Shown: positions 49,661 through 57,973, numbered from the stretch's first letter. The stretch is 64,000 nt of DNA from DUZB01 sp964407525 (GCA_964407525.1 CAYOWC010000002.1:10982-74981), one strand, 5' to 3'. Made by a program: numbers and translations. The notes: a model not told the origin generated them from the letters alone.

Positions 49661-51211
49661 TTATTTCAATGTTTTTGCCATGGTCAAGAGTGTCCTGGCG
49701 GTCAGATCATCCGTACCCGGTAGGATTTTCTCCGGCGCCAGAGCAGCGGCCAGATCAATGGCCTGGCGGCGGTGCCGTTCTGATTTTTCTTTCTGGTTCA
49801 ATTGTCCATAGAGGATCGCCATGGAAACGTGCGCCACTGCAAAATCAGGTTCAAGAAAAAGCGAGCGTTTCAACCTTTCCATGGCCCCTTTGTTATCGCC
49901 TGATTCCTGATGGATCAGGCCCAGCGTATAATAGACTTCCGCCTTGAGAGGGTTGATTTCGATGGCCTGTTCACAGAATGACCGGGCCGCTTCTATCTGG
50001 CCGATGTTGGCATGGACCCGGCCCAGCTGATAAAAGCCTTCGGCATCCTCTGGATTTTCGGCGATGCAACGGAGAAATACATCTTTGGCTTCTTCGTAGC
50101 GTTTCCGCCTGACAAGATCGATGCCCTGCTCCAGAAAATCCGGCTCGCCCGGTGGTTCCGGCGACTCCGTATGCGTTTCGGCTGTCGGGGTTGGCACATC
50201 TTCAATCGCGGGTGGGGTTTCTATTGCCGAGTTTGAAAAAACATAGCTTTCCGGTGAGTAAACGGGTTCGGGTGCAGGAGGAGGGATTACTTCTTCAACG
50301 GGTGGTCTGTAGTAGAAGGGTTTCGTTTTTGTCACAGGTTCATTCAGCTTCCCGTAGACGGTTCCACCCGAAAAGACATGATATGCGTATTGGTCAAAAA
50401 CCGGAATGCTGGTTTCGGCTGCTCCCATCATGAGCCAGCCGCCCGGGACCAGGCACTGGTAAAAACGCCCCACCACCTCACGGACCACGTCTTCAGAATA
50501 GTAGATGGCCACATTCCGGCACAGAATCAGGTCCATGGCGTTGGTGTTGGTGAAAAGGGAGGGGTAAACCGGTTCACTCAAATTAATGTATTCAAAATGC
50601 ACGGTTTTACGAATTCGGGGAATGACTTCGTATTCTTCACCTTTCTGTTTGAAATAACGGGACCGAAATACCTGGTTCGTCTGTCGAAAGGACCAGGGTC
50701 GATAGCGGGCCGCCTTCCCTTTTTTCAGGACCTTCTTGTTAATATCCGTCCCCAGGATACAGATGTTCCACTGTTCAACCTCGGAAATCAGCTCGGCCAG
50801 GAGTATGGAGAGGGTAAAGGCTTCTTCACCGGATGCACAACCGGCACTCCAGATGCGAATGCGGCGGTCATGTTTGTGGGCAGCAATGATCTGAGGCAAA
50901 AGGTGCCGCCGCAGGGCTTGAATCTGGTTTTCGTCCCTGAAAAAATAGGTCTCCCCAACCGTCAGTTCCTCGATCAAACCATCCCACAGGGGACTGTCCG
51001 TCTCGGTTGTCTGAAGCATCTGAAAATACCAATCCAGGTCGCTTTGGGCGGTTTCTTTACACATCATGGTGATGCCCCGACCCAGGGCATTTCGCCTTTT
51101 GACACCGAACAGCATACCGGTCCGCTGAAGGATCAGCGTTTGAAACCGCTCATACTGATCATTGCTCAGAAAATGTTCTAATTTCGGTGCCGTATTCACA
51201 AATTCCGTCAT
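49661..51211 (-). CDS. cheR: CheR methyltransferase with C-terminal TPR domain
   Basis: A 516-residue protein. The N-terminal methyltransferase (about 1-275) has RFQTLILQRTGMLF, GETYFFRDENQIQALRRHLLPQI, the SAM-binding IRIWSAGCASGEEAFTLSILLAE and DLILCRNVAIYYSE, and methylates receptor glutamates with SAM. A Pro-rich linker follows (PPPAPEPVYSPES). At about 375-500 lie several tetratricopeptide repeats (AEGFYQLGRVHANIGQIEAARSFCEQAIEINP and following). The CheR-TPR fusion is the hallmark of WspC. It overlaps the first cheW by four bases. Confidence 0.95.
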   Translation of the reverse strand: MTEFVNTAPKLEHFLSNDQYERFQTLILQRTGMLFGVKRRNALGRGITMMCKETAQSDLDWYFQMLQTTETDSPLWDGLIEELTVGETYFFRDENQIQALRRHLLPQIIAAHKHDRRIRIWSAGCASGEEAFTLSILLAELISEVEQWNICILGTDINKKVLKKGKAARYRPWSFRQTNQVFRSRYFKQKGEEYEVIPRIRKTVHFEYINLSEPVYPSLFTNTNAMDLILCRNVAIYYSEDVVREVVGRFYQCLVPGGWLMMGAAETSIPVFDQYAYHVFSGGTVYGKLNEPVTKTKPFYYRPPVEEVIPPPAPEPVYSPESYVFSNSAIETPPAIEDVPTPTAETHTESPEPPGEPDFLEQGIDLVRRKRYEEAKDVFLRCIAENPEDAEGFYQLGRVHANIGQIEAARSFCEQAIEINPLKAEVYYTLGLIHQESGDNKGAMERLKRSLFLEPDFAVAHVSMAILYGQLNQKEKSERHRRQAIDLAAALAPEKILPGTDDLTARTLLTMAKTLK

Positions 51212-51732
51212 CGATTTGCCTCAGACTCGTCAAATTCAATGAGCGCTCCGGTGTCAATCTCATCGGCTTCCAGAACCAAGTACACCTCATCATTTTTTCG
51301 AATGACCGCGTTTAACAGCGGCGTTTCCTTCAGTGTGCCTCCCGGTTTCGAAAGGTGATCCTCAGAAACAGCCACCACATCTTCCACGGTCTCCGCAATG
51401 ACCCCCAGCTTTCGGTTCTGAGTTTGCATCACCAGAATGCGATGGTCTGGATGGGCCCCTTTTCGCGACAACCCCATTCTTTTTCTGAGACTGATTACCG
51501 GCATAATCTGGCCATGCAGGTTGAGAAGCCCTGAAATCCACTCCGGCGCTTCGGGCAACGGGACGAGTGCCGCCATGCGAATCACCCTTTCCACCTTTTC
51601 CAGAGGAAAGGCCAGCTGCCGATCACCGATGCGAAATGTGATAAAATGCAAAGCCGCGTCCATCGAATCCATTGCTTCTGTTTCTCGCAATTCCGGCTTT
51701 TTACCGGGGGTCGATTTCGTTCTTTTCGTCAT
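51208..51732 (-). CDS. cheW: CheW coupling protein (first copy)
   Basis: A 174-residue adaptor. After a basic N-terminal extension (MTKRTKSTPGKKPELRE) it shows LHFITFRIGDRQLAFPLEKVERVIRM, APEWISGLLNLHGQIMPVISLRKRMGL and LGVIAETVEDVVAVS, the CheW barrel. It corresponds to WspB by position, before CheR-TPR. ATG 51732 has GGAG nine bases upstream; a GTG at 51747 would place that site inside the gene. The gap to the preceding MCP gene (181 bases) contains an inverted-repeat element. Confidence 0.92.
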   Translation of the reverse strand: MTKRTKSTPGKKPELRETEAMDSMDAALHFITFRIGDRQLAFPLEKVERVIRMAALVPLPEAPEWISGLLNLHGQIMPVISLRKRMGLSRKGAHPDHRILVMQTQNRKLGVIAETVEDVVAVSEDHLSKPGGTLKETPLLNAVIRKNDEVYLVLEADEIDTGALIEFDESEANR

Positions 51733-51757
51733 CGCTTTCTTCTCCACATCATGTTTT

Positions 51758-51892
51758 CAGTTGTCAGTTTTCAGTTGTCAGTAACAGCATGTTGATAGTA
51801 ATTTACTTTCTTTAGGGATTTGTTGAGTTCTAACTTCCAAGTCCTCAAATCTCAAAATAACCTCCAGCCTGACAACTGAAAACCGACAACTG
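51758..51892. repeat. Inverted-repeat element of CAGTTGT words
   Basis: A 135-bp element with 24-base inverted ends that match at 23 positions. The left end (51758-51781) is a tandem of 7-bp words, CAGTTGT CAGTTTT CAGTTGT CAG, and the right end (51869-51892) is its complement. No coding capacity in the 87-base middle. It lies inside the signalling operon between the first MCP and the first cheW, and could form a long hairpin in the transcript. Confidence 0.75.
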
Positions 51893-51913
51893 CGGCTTGC
51901 CGCCTTAAAGGGA

Positions 51914-53983
51914 TCAAACAAGGTTGTATTGTTCAACAACCCCCCTGAGCCTTTCAGCCTGGGAATTCAGATCTTGAGCCGCTCCCTCCACCTGCCTTGT
52001 CCCGGCCTCACTCTGGATCGTGGCCTGGCCGATACTATCCATGGCAGCACCAATCTGATCCATCCCCGCCAACTGCTCCTGAGCACTGGCCGAAATCTGT
52101 TGTATCGTCTGGGTCACGGCCTGAATATTCTTGTTAATGCTTTGAATGGCCTTGCCGGCCTTCTCGGCTTCCTGCACCCCGGCGTCAGCACGTTTTGTCC
52201 CCTCTTCCGTTACCATCACGGCCGTATTGGTGGCCTTTTGAATCTCTCCAAGAATCCCTTTCACCTTGCTTGTGGCTTCTCTTGACTGCACCGCAAGACT
52301 CCCCACCTCTCCAGCCACCACGGCAAAACCCTTTCCCGACTCTCCGGCCCGGGCCGCCTCTATGGACGCGTTCAGCGCCAGCAGGTTGGATTGGTCAGCG
52401 ATATCATTGACCGTTTCAATAATCTCCCCGATCTGCTGCGTCTTCTCACTCAAGGAAAGAATATTCTCTGCAATGCTCCCCACCTGCTCTTTGATCCTGT
52501 TGACGCCAGCCAGCGTGCTTTCCACGGCCCTGAAACCCCTATCGGCCTCTTTAGAAGATTCCTGAGCAACCCCGGCAACCTGCTTAGCGCGTTCCGCCGA
52601 CTGCCGAGCGGTTTGCCGGGCCTGCTCCACGGTACTGGTGGTCTGGGTTACGGCAGCGGACTGCTCAGCGGCCGTGGCAGCCTGCTCACTTGTAGAGGCC
52701 AGAATCTCACTGGTGGCCGTTGTAATATTTCTCGTAGCATCCCCGATCTGCCCTTTTAGGAAATCATTGGCACTCTGAAGAGCCTGTTCAAATTTTTTAA
52801 GCTCACTCACATCGGTCATATATTCTACGCCCCCTACCACATTCCCTGAAACATCCAACAGCGGCGTACCAATATACTGAACAGGCATATCTCTTGCCCC
52901 ACACACCACAGTCTGTCCCGAGGAGACCCTTTTTTCTTCCATAGCCTGCCCTACTCGACACTCAGCGGTATTGCAATGTTCGGTTTTGAACAGATCATAG
53001 CATTTTGTCCCAATGGCATTGCCAACGGTTGTTTCAACCCATTCCGCGCCTTTTTGATTAATGAATTGAATAGTAAATTCACGATCAACCGCTACGACCG
53101 GTGTCGGCGCGTTATTCAAATAATTCTCCATTTGCGTCATGGTTTGCTGTAAACTGTCAACCATCTGATTCAAGGCATCAGCCAGCACCTTTGTCTCATC
53201 CCTGGAATGAATTTCAAGCCGCTGACTCAAATCGCCTTTTGCCACCCGTCCGGCAAAACCAACCACCGCATTCAGCGGCCTAATGATAGATCTGATGGTT
53301 ATCGTCGAAAAAGCGATGCCGATAGTGAGAAGTAATAGGAGGGTGATCCACAGGACTTTTTTTGTGAGAGACACAGTCCATGCGGACAGTTTCCCCATAC
53401 CCGTGGAAAACATTCCGGCCGTAATATCCATTTCGTCAGCGATTTTATTGATATCCGCCAGTAGCACTTTCTTTTCATCCATTATTTTGGTTTTTGTGTA
53501 TTCTTCAGCCAATACCCGGTACCGGACTGCCAATGTATTGGCCTTTTTCGAAATCTCCACCAGTGACGTAACCAAAGGGTGTGAAGACAAAAGATCCACA
53601 ATTCTGACGATATCAAGAGCTTGATCGTAATCCACGGAAGGAAACCAATGGGCCATATCCTTTGCCATTTTTTCCTTCGGTTTTATTTCGAGATCCTTGA
53701 TGAGCGATCCAAAAATACCGCTCAGTTTTGTTGCTATCTCAAGGTGTGTGTTGAATTTATCGTAAAATTTCACATCTCCGTTTCTCACATAATCCCCAAA
53801 AAAACGCGTCGCCTCATAAAAATTGACCGTATGATCGCGTTCAGATCGAGTTATCAGAAGTGCCCGGTCAACAACATGTAGAGATGCGAATCCGATCAGG
53901 GCGATCATTACACAGGCGATGATCGGAATACTTTCAAGCGTAATAATCTTCTTTCCGATTGAATCTGACAGAGAAAACCTCAT
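51914..53983 (-). CDS. Chemoreceptor with HAMP and Cys-rich PAS domain
   Basis: A 689-residue receptor, first gene of the locus in transcription order (WspA position). Two membrane segments (about 18-40 and 208-230) flank a helical periplasmic domain of about 165 residues. HAMP follows (IIRPLNAVVGFAGRVAKGDLS), then a cytoplasmic PAS domain at about 290-395 with the segment CYDLFKTEHCNTAECRVGQAM and a nearby VVCGARDM, so several cysteines are grouped in the sensor. The signalling domain has DIADQSNLLALNASIEAARAGESGKGFAVVA. AGGAGG precedes the ATG, and a perfect hairpin lies just 5' of it. Confidence 0.93.
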   Translation of the reverse strand: MRFSLSDSIGKKIITLESIPIIACVMIALIGFASLHVVDRALLITRSERDHTVNFYEATRFFGDYVRNGDVKFYDKFNTHLEIATKLSGIFGSLIKDLEIKPKEKMAKDMAHWFPSVDYDQALDIVRIVDLLSSHPLVTSLVEISKKANTLAVRYRVLAEEYTKTKIMDEKKVLLADINKIADEMDITAGMFSTGMGKLSAWTVSLTKKVLWITLLLLLTIGIAFSTITIRSIIRPLNAVVGFAGRVAKGDLSQRLEIHSRDETKVLADALNQMVDSLQQTMTQMENYLNNAPTPVVAVDREFTIQFINQKGAEWVETTVGNAIGTKCYDLFKTEHCNTAECRVGQAMEEKRVSSGQTVVCGARDMPVQYIGTPLLDVSGNVVGGVEYMTDVSELKKFEQALQSANDFLKGQIGDATRNITTATSEILASTSEQAATAAEQSAAVTQTTSTVEQARQTARQSAERAKQVAGVAQESSKEADRGFRAVESTLAGVNRIKEQVGSIAENILSLSEKTQQIGEIIETVNDIADQSNLLALNASIEAARAGESGKGFAVVAGEVGSLAVQSREATSKVKGILGEIQKATNTAVMVTEEGTKRADAGVQEAEKAGKAIQSINKNIQAVTQTIQQISASAQEQLAGMDQIGAAMDSIGQATIQSEAGTRQVEGAAQDLNSQAERLRGVVEQYNLV

Positions 53984-54001
53984 ACGTCATCCTCCTTAGC
54001 T

Positions 54002-54021
54002 GAAGGGATAGAGATCCCTTC
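54002..54021 (-). promoter_or_regulatory. Hairpin 5' of the MCP ribosome site
   Basis: GAAGGGAT (54002-54009), a four-base loop and ATCCCTTC (54014-54021) form a perfect 8-bp stem. On the transcribed minus strand it lies directly before the AGGAGG of the first receptor gene. There is no T-run on that strand, so a role in leader stability or translation is more likely than termination. Confidence 0.45.
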
Positions 54022-54140
54022 TTTCAAAAGTTCCGGCAATGGCGTCCACCGTGCAAGTCATGGTGTTTTCGAGGACGTCGACGCTTTTCCTCTTGGGTTC
54101 GAACATCGACAGCCGTCCTCTGCCAGCCCTTCATCTTTCC

Positions 54141-54704
54141 TCAATTGTTTTTCCCCAAGAGCTTTTCTATCCATTCGAGCAGCACTTCTCGTTCAATTGG
54201 TTTTACGAGATAACCATCAGAACCTGCCGCCATGACCCTTTCCCTGTTTTCTTTGTTGTCAAAACCGGTGATGGTTAAGACTTTTATAGAGGAGGTCTCT
54301 GGAACTTCTTTTATTCGTTTGCATATCTCAAAGCCGGAAATCTTTGGCAAATGCAGGTCTAAGAGAACTAAACCCGGCTTGAAATTGGCGATCTTGACGC
54401 CTGCCTCAAACCCGTCTGCAGCAGTATCAAACTGGTATTGCTGTGCGGAAAGTATTTTTGAAAGCAGGGTTCGAATAGCGGGATCATCATCTACAATCAA
54501 AACCTTTTTTGGTTGATATGCTGCAAAGGGATAGATTCCTTTTTCCCGCATAAACGACATGAGGTCTTCTTTAAGAATTCTATAATGTCCGCCAGGGGTC
54601 ATGGATGCCTTCAATGCCCCGCTTTTGACATTTTTCCACATTGTCACTCTGCTGACAGAGCAATGTTCGGCCGCTTGGGTCAGGGTCAACATTTCGCGAT
54701 CCAT
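54141..54704 (-). CDS. HTH-receiver fusion regulator
   Basis: A 187-residue regulator with unusual order. The N-terminal 60 residues are an excisionase/MerR-like winged helix-turn-helix (MLTLTQAAEHCSVSRVTMWKNVKSGALKASMTPGGHYRI). The C-terminal receiver has VLIVDDDPAIR, the phospho-Asp in LVLLDLHLPKISG, TITGFDN and GYLVKPIER. Most response regulators carry the DNA-binding domain after the receiver. It lies 157 bases upstream of the signalling locus on the same strand with its own promoter, so it may control that locus. ATG 54704 has GGGG upstream; a TTG at 54710 is the alternative. Confidence 0.87.
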   Translation of the reverse strand: MDREMLTLTQAAEHCSVSRVTMWKNVKSGALKASMTPGGHYRILKEDLMSFMREKGIYPFAAYQPKKVLIVDDDPAIRTLLSKILSAQQYQFDTAADGFEAGVKIANFKPGLVLLDLHLPKISGFEICKRIKEVPETSSIKVLTITGFDNKENRERVMAAGSDGYLVKPIEREVLLEWIEKLLGKNN

Positions 54705-54750
54705 TTTCAAATACCCCTTAATCCTTTTGTAGAAATTATCGTTAAGAGTA

Positions 54751-54780
54751 TTAATATCGTGCGAAACATTAACCTGTCAA
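54751..54780 (-). promoter_or_regulatory. Sigma-70-type promoter for the HTH-receiver gene
   Basis: On the minus strand TTGACA (54780-54775), an 18-base spacer and TATTAA (54756-54751) lie about 46 bases before the ATG at 54704. The -35 box is a perfect consensus. Confidence 0.6.
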
Positions 54781-54898
54781 GAAAAAACGTTAAGAACATA
54801 AATATTGTTTACAGTATATAGCCAACCAAAAAGAAATGGGCACATTCAAGCCCAGCTAAGGAACGAGGACGGGAAATCAACAGGAGATGCTCACATTC

Positions 54899-55161
54899 CA
54901 GACCTCGTTAAGTGGTTGAGCAGTTTAGCGGTTAAATAGCTGCTATGGTTGGAATTTCATCTGTTTCCTTGAAAATTGGACACTCGTAGAATTCAGGAAT
55001 TGAGGAATTTGGGAATGTAGGAATTGAAACCTGAATCTTTTCCTCGTCTTAATCCCTCAATTTTTAAATTCGCAATTCCTCAATTTGGCTCCATACGGCC
55101 AATACGGCGAGCATAACGTCAAAAAAACGGAGCTATTTTTTCGATCAAATAACGAGGTCTG
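54899..55161. repeat. Family B-related repeat with nested heptamer words
   Basis: CAGACCTCGT (54899-54908) and ACGAGGTCTG (55152-55161) are the inner inverted ends of the element at 19278, followed here too by TTAAGTGGTTGAGCAG. The interior shares AAAATTGGACACTCG with that element (AAAATTGGACACCCG at 19366). The right part is filled by GGAATTGA/GGAATTTG words and their complement CAATTCCTCAATTT at about 55073. The outer GGGCTTGG ends are missing. It separates the kinase at 55172 from the HTH-receiver gene. Confidence 0.65.
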
Positions 55162-55171
55162 CATTCATTTC

Positions 55172-56338
55172 TCAATATCCCTTAATTTCTAAATCTCCCT
55201 CCTCTTCTCGAATTGCAGGAAAAAAGATCTTTACTGTAGTTCCCTCCCCTTCCTTCGATGTCAGCTCCAGGCTGCCTTTGTGACTTCTGACGATGGCATA
55301 AGCTGTGGTGAGCCCCATCCCCATCCCCTTCTGGGTGCCCCTTTGCTTGGTGGAAAAGTAGGGGTCCAGTATTCGGGGAAGATTTTGCTTCGAAATGCCG
55401 GACCCCTTGTCCTTTATGGTCACCTGCAGATAAGACCCCGGTTCCAAATGAAACTCTGATTTACCTGCCCCGAATACCATGTTTTTAACGTCTATCTCCA
55501 GAACGCCCCCTTCCGGCATGGATTCGTATCCATTGGAACAGATATTGGTGAAGAGACTCTCTATCTGATCATAATCAAAACCCGTGAACCAGAGATCATC
55601 GGGCATCTGCAAGGCAACACGACCGTGGAATCTCTCCGCACAACGAATCACGCTGTCCTGAATAACCGATCCGAGTGAACCTGTTCTGAAAACAGGTTTA
55701 GCGCCTTTGGAGATCTCCAGAAACCGTCTGGTAAGGTTCTTCGTATCTATGGCTGCTTTGTATGCCATGGTCAGGTTTTCATGGGCCGGGGTTCCCAGTT
55801 CCATATCCATCCTGGCGAGATCCATATACCCAAGTACACTGGTAAGGAGGTTGTTGTAGTCGTGGGCGATGCCGCCGGCAAGGATGCTGAAAGATTCGAA
55901 TTTTTTGGTTCTTATCAACTCCTGTTGCATGGCCTCCAGCGCCTCTTCCGCACTTTTTCGATCCAGGGCGTATCGGATGGATCGCTCCAGGATCGTTCCC
56001 CTCAGCTCGGTTTTGTCGAGGAAGTCCGCGGCCCCCCTCTCCATGGCGGCCATATCCACGTCACGGTTTCCCTGGCCCGTAAGCAGGATAATCGGGGCCT
56101 GGCAACCCAGTGGCCCGGCCTCCTGCAGAAGATCCAGCCCGTTTCTGGCTCCAAGACGGTAATCTACAAGGTAGACATGATGTCGGCACTGTCCGATTTC
56201 CTGAAGGCCTTCCTCATAGCTCGGTGCCCAGTCCACCGAAAACTGATCCTGACCGGCCTCTTGAATCAGATCGCGCACGAGAACAAAATCGTCTTCGTCA
56301 TCGTCCACCACAAGAATTTTTACAATAGCTTCATTCAT
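55172..56338 (-). CDS. REC-histidine kinase
   Basis: A 388-residue soluble kinase. The N-terminal receiver has VVDDDEDDFVLVRDLI and the phospho-Asp in VYLVDYRLGARNGLDLL, with switch region ILLTGQGNRDVDMAAME. The DHp segment has the phospho-His in ILAGGIAHDYNNLLTSVLGYM and the ATPase domain NICSNGYESM, DKGSGIS and GMGMGLTTAYA. No sensor domain is present, so input comes through the receiver. It overlaps the receiver gene upstream by one base (TAATG). A broken relative lies at 57337. Confidence 0.92.
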   Translation of the reverse strand: MNEAIVKILVVDDDEDDFVLVRDLIQEAGQDQFSVDWAPSYEEGLQEIGQCRHHVYLVDYRLGARNGLDLLQEAGPLGCQAPIILLTGQGNRDVDMAAMERGAADFLDKTELRGTILERSIRYALDRKSAEEALEAMQQELIRTKKFESFSILAGGIAHDYNNLLTSVLGYMDLARMDMELGTPAHENLTMAYKAAIDTKNLTRRFLEISKGAKPVFRTGSLGSVIQDSVIRCAERFHGRVALQMPDDLWFTGFDYDQIESLFTNICSNGYESMPEGGVLEIDVKNMVFGAGKSEFHLEPGSYLQVTIKDKGSGISKQNLPRILDPYFSTKQRGTQKGMGMGLTTAYAIVRSHKGSLELTSKEGEGTTVKIFFPAIREEEGDLEIKGY

Positions 56339-56790
56339 TATCTTCCCTCCGGCAGTTTAACAATCTGGACCCAGTATTGGTCAAGTGCCCCAAGGACCTC
56401 CGCCAGGCCTTCAAATGTTACCGGTTTGGTGATGAAGGAGCTGGCCCCCAGGTCGTACGACATTAATACGTCCTGTTCGGCCTGGGAGGTTGTGAGCACA
56501 ATCACCGGAATTCCGCGAAGCTTGGGATCCGCCTTGATGACCTTCAGGGCCTCCCGCCCGTCCATTCGCGGCATGTTAAGATCCAGAAGAATAATATCCG
56601 GCCGGGGGAATTTTTTTGAATCCTTGTACTTTTCCCGCTGGTTCAGGTAATCCAGCAGATCCTCGCCATCTTCCACAAATGCCAGGCTGTTGGCGACGTG
56701 CTTTTCCTCAAAGGCCTCTGTTACCAGCAGCCGATCATCAGAATCGTCTTCCGCCATGAGGATATGGATAACCTTGCTTTGTTTGATCAT
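56338..56790 (-). CDS. Rcp1-like single-domain response regulator
   Basis: A 150-residue receiver of the Rcp1 type: ILMAEDDSDDRLLVTEAFEE, a long loop (NQREKYKDSKKFPRPD) and the phospho-Asp in IILLDLNMPRMDGREALKVIK, then VIVLTTSQAEQDV and SFITKPVTFEGL. Rcp1-type receivers are usually partners of phytochrome-like or soluble kinases. Coupling with the downstream REC-kinase gene marks the two as a pair. Confidence 0.92.
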   Translation of the reverse strand: MIKQSKVIHILMAEDDSDDRLLVTEAFEEKHVANSLAFVEDGEDLLDYLNQREKYKDSKKFPRPDIILLDLNMPRMDGREALKVIKADPKLRGIPVIVLTTSQAEQDVLMSYDLGASSFITKPVTFEGLAEVLGALDQYWVQIVKLPEGR

Positions 56791-56801
56791 CTTTTTCCTT
56801 T

Positions 56802-57006
56802 TGGTGCTGGTTACTGGTTGCTCGTTGCTGGTTAAAAAGACAATTGATAAAATTTTAAATCACGATAGCGCTTCGCTCTTACAATATAAGCGCTGTTTTA
56901 CCTAACTTGAGAGTCTAAAGTTTTCTCGTCATGCCGGACTTGATCCGGCATCCAGTAACCATATGTCACTGATAAGACGCTGGATTCAGGCTTTCGCCGG
57001 AATGAC
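56802..57006. repeat. Cluster of repeats upstream of the receiver gene
   Basis: GTTGCTC/GTTACTG-type 7-bp words run 56802-56834. An inverted pair AGCGCTT / AAGCGCT lies at 56867-56894. A 79-bp palindromic element with ends GTCATGCCGGA and CCGGAATGAC occupies 56928-57006. No gene is supported here. Confidence 0.6.
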
Positions 57007-57056
57007 GGCAATGAATCCGGGGTTCTAATTATTTTAACGCCTTACAAGAACTTTGA

Positions 57057-57173
57057 AAGTAATGGGGGTCACATCTCGATTAGCGTATTAATTGACATTC
57101 GAAAGTAATGGGGGTCACATCTTGATTAGAAGTAATAGGGGTCACATCTTGATTAGCGTATTAATTGACATTC
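57057..57173. repeat. Tandem repeat of GGGGGTCACATC units
   Basis: Three tandem units. The first and third are about 44-46 bases (AAAGTAATGGGGGTCACATC, then TGATTAGCGTATTAATTGAC and ATTCG). The middle one is cut to about 28 bases, ending after TGATTAG. Units differ by one or two bases. The array ends directly at the family B-type element starting at 57174. Confidence 0.8.
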
Positions 57174-57336
57174 GGGCTTGGTCCCAACATCGGCCATTAG
57201 AGTTGTTTTCCTACTCATAATCTTAATCATAATCATAATCGAAGAGTCCTGGAATAAGCTAAAAGGAGTATGATTATGAACTGTCGAACTTATTCTCGGA
57301 TGATCGTATCAAGTGGGCGAAGTGAGAACCAAGCCC
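57174..57336. repeat. Family B-type element truncating a receiver gene
   Basis: A 163-bp element with ends GGGCTTGGTCC and GAACCAAGCCC, the same outer ends as the element at 19278. The interior differs: it holds CATAATC/TTAATCA words at 57211-57241. The right end abuts the broken receiver coding sequence at 57337. The flanks share only ACATT in register, so a target-site duplication is not clear. Confidence 0.6.
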
Positions 57337-57611
57337 CAACATTGTGATCTCCCACCCCGGTCAAGATGATTAAAGGCGATTTACATCCCATAACTATGGC
57401 CGTTCGAACCAACTCAAGGCCGTCCCTCTCCCCAAGGCGATAGTCCACGAGATAGATATCGTGTCTTGATTCCTCAATTTCTTCCAGGGCTCCATGGTAG
57501 GTTGAAACCCATTCCAGGGAAAAATCACCTCTTGCCTCGCGGAGAAGCTCCAGGGTCAAGTGATAATCATCCTCATCATCTTCTATAAGGCACCCGAACC
57601 CTGTCATTCAT
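57337..57611 (-). pseudogene. Broken receiver gene (frameshifted and truncated)
   Basis: The remains of a REC-kinase gene like the one at 55172. ATG at 57611 opens MNDRVRV, then one extra base (a C near 57590) shifts the frame into LIEDDEDDYHLTLELLREARGDFSLEW and continues to the phospho-Asp region IYLVDYRLGERDGLELV and ILTGVGDHNV. There the coding sequence stops at the GGGCTTGG end of the repeat element. About 35 residues of receiver and any kinase domain are missing. Without the frameshift correction an open frame starting at 57607 runs into the element and ends AWFSLRPLDTIIRE. Confidence 0.75.
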
Positions 57612-57636
57612 GGCACATACCCTCAGCAGGTTGGCC

Positions 57637-57834
57637 TCAGTTCCCATCAAGGACTTTCCTGATGGCTCCGGCCAGATCTCGCATCGGAAATCTCCTGCGC
57701 TTGAAATAGAGGCCCTCGAAACTGCAATTCTTGTCAGCAATTCTCATTTTGAAAACATAGCTGTAAGAGAGGCTCTTGTCCACGATCTGTTTGGTGGGTA
57801 TAGCCTCGAAAAATCGTGGCAAAATGCCACTCAC
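57637..57834 (-). pseudogene. Possible remnant of a receiver C-terminus
   Basis: The last residues before a stop at 57637, FPMRDLAGAIRKVLDGN, closely match the end of many hybrid-kinase receivers (KPFxMxxLAxAIRKVLD). The 45 residues before it do not fit a receiver. It lies 25 bases upstream of the broken receiver gene on the same strand. It is probably the tail of a deleted hybrid kinase. The rest of 57702-57973 shows no supported gene. Confidence 0.45.
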
Positions 57835-57973
57835 ACAGTATTCGGAAATAAATGGGGCACCATAATGAGAACTGCAGAATTCCTGGCTACTCTCTTGACG
57901 CAGGCGATATTATTTTCTATGCTCTCTCCTCGATAAACGGCTTTTTAATCTTTCAAGCAAAAGAGGTAAACCC

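Noticed and set aside
57610..57936. A 108-residue plus-strand open frame
   Set aside because: It lies over receiver remnants read on the minus strand and resembles no family; probably chance.
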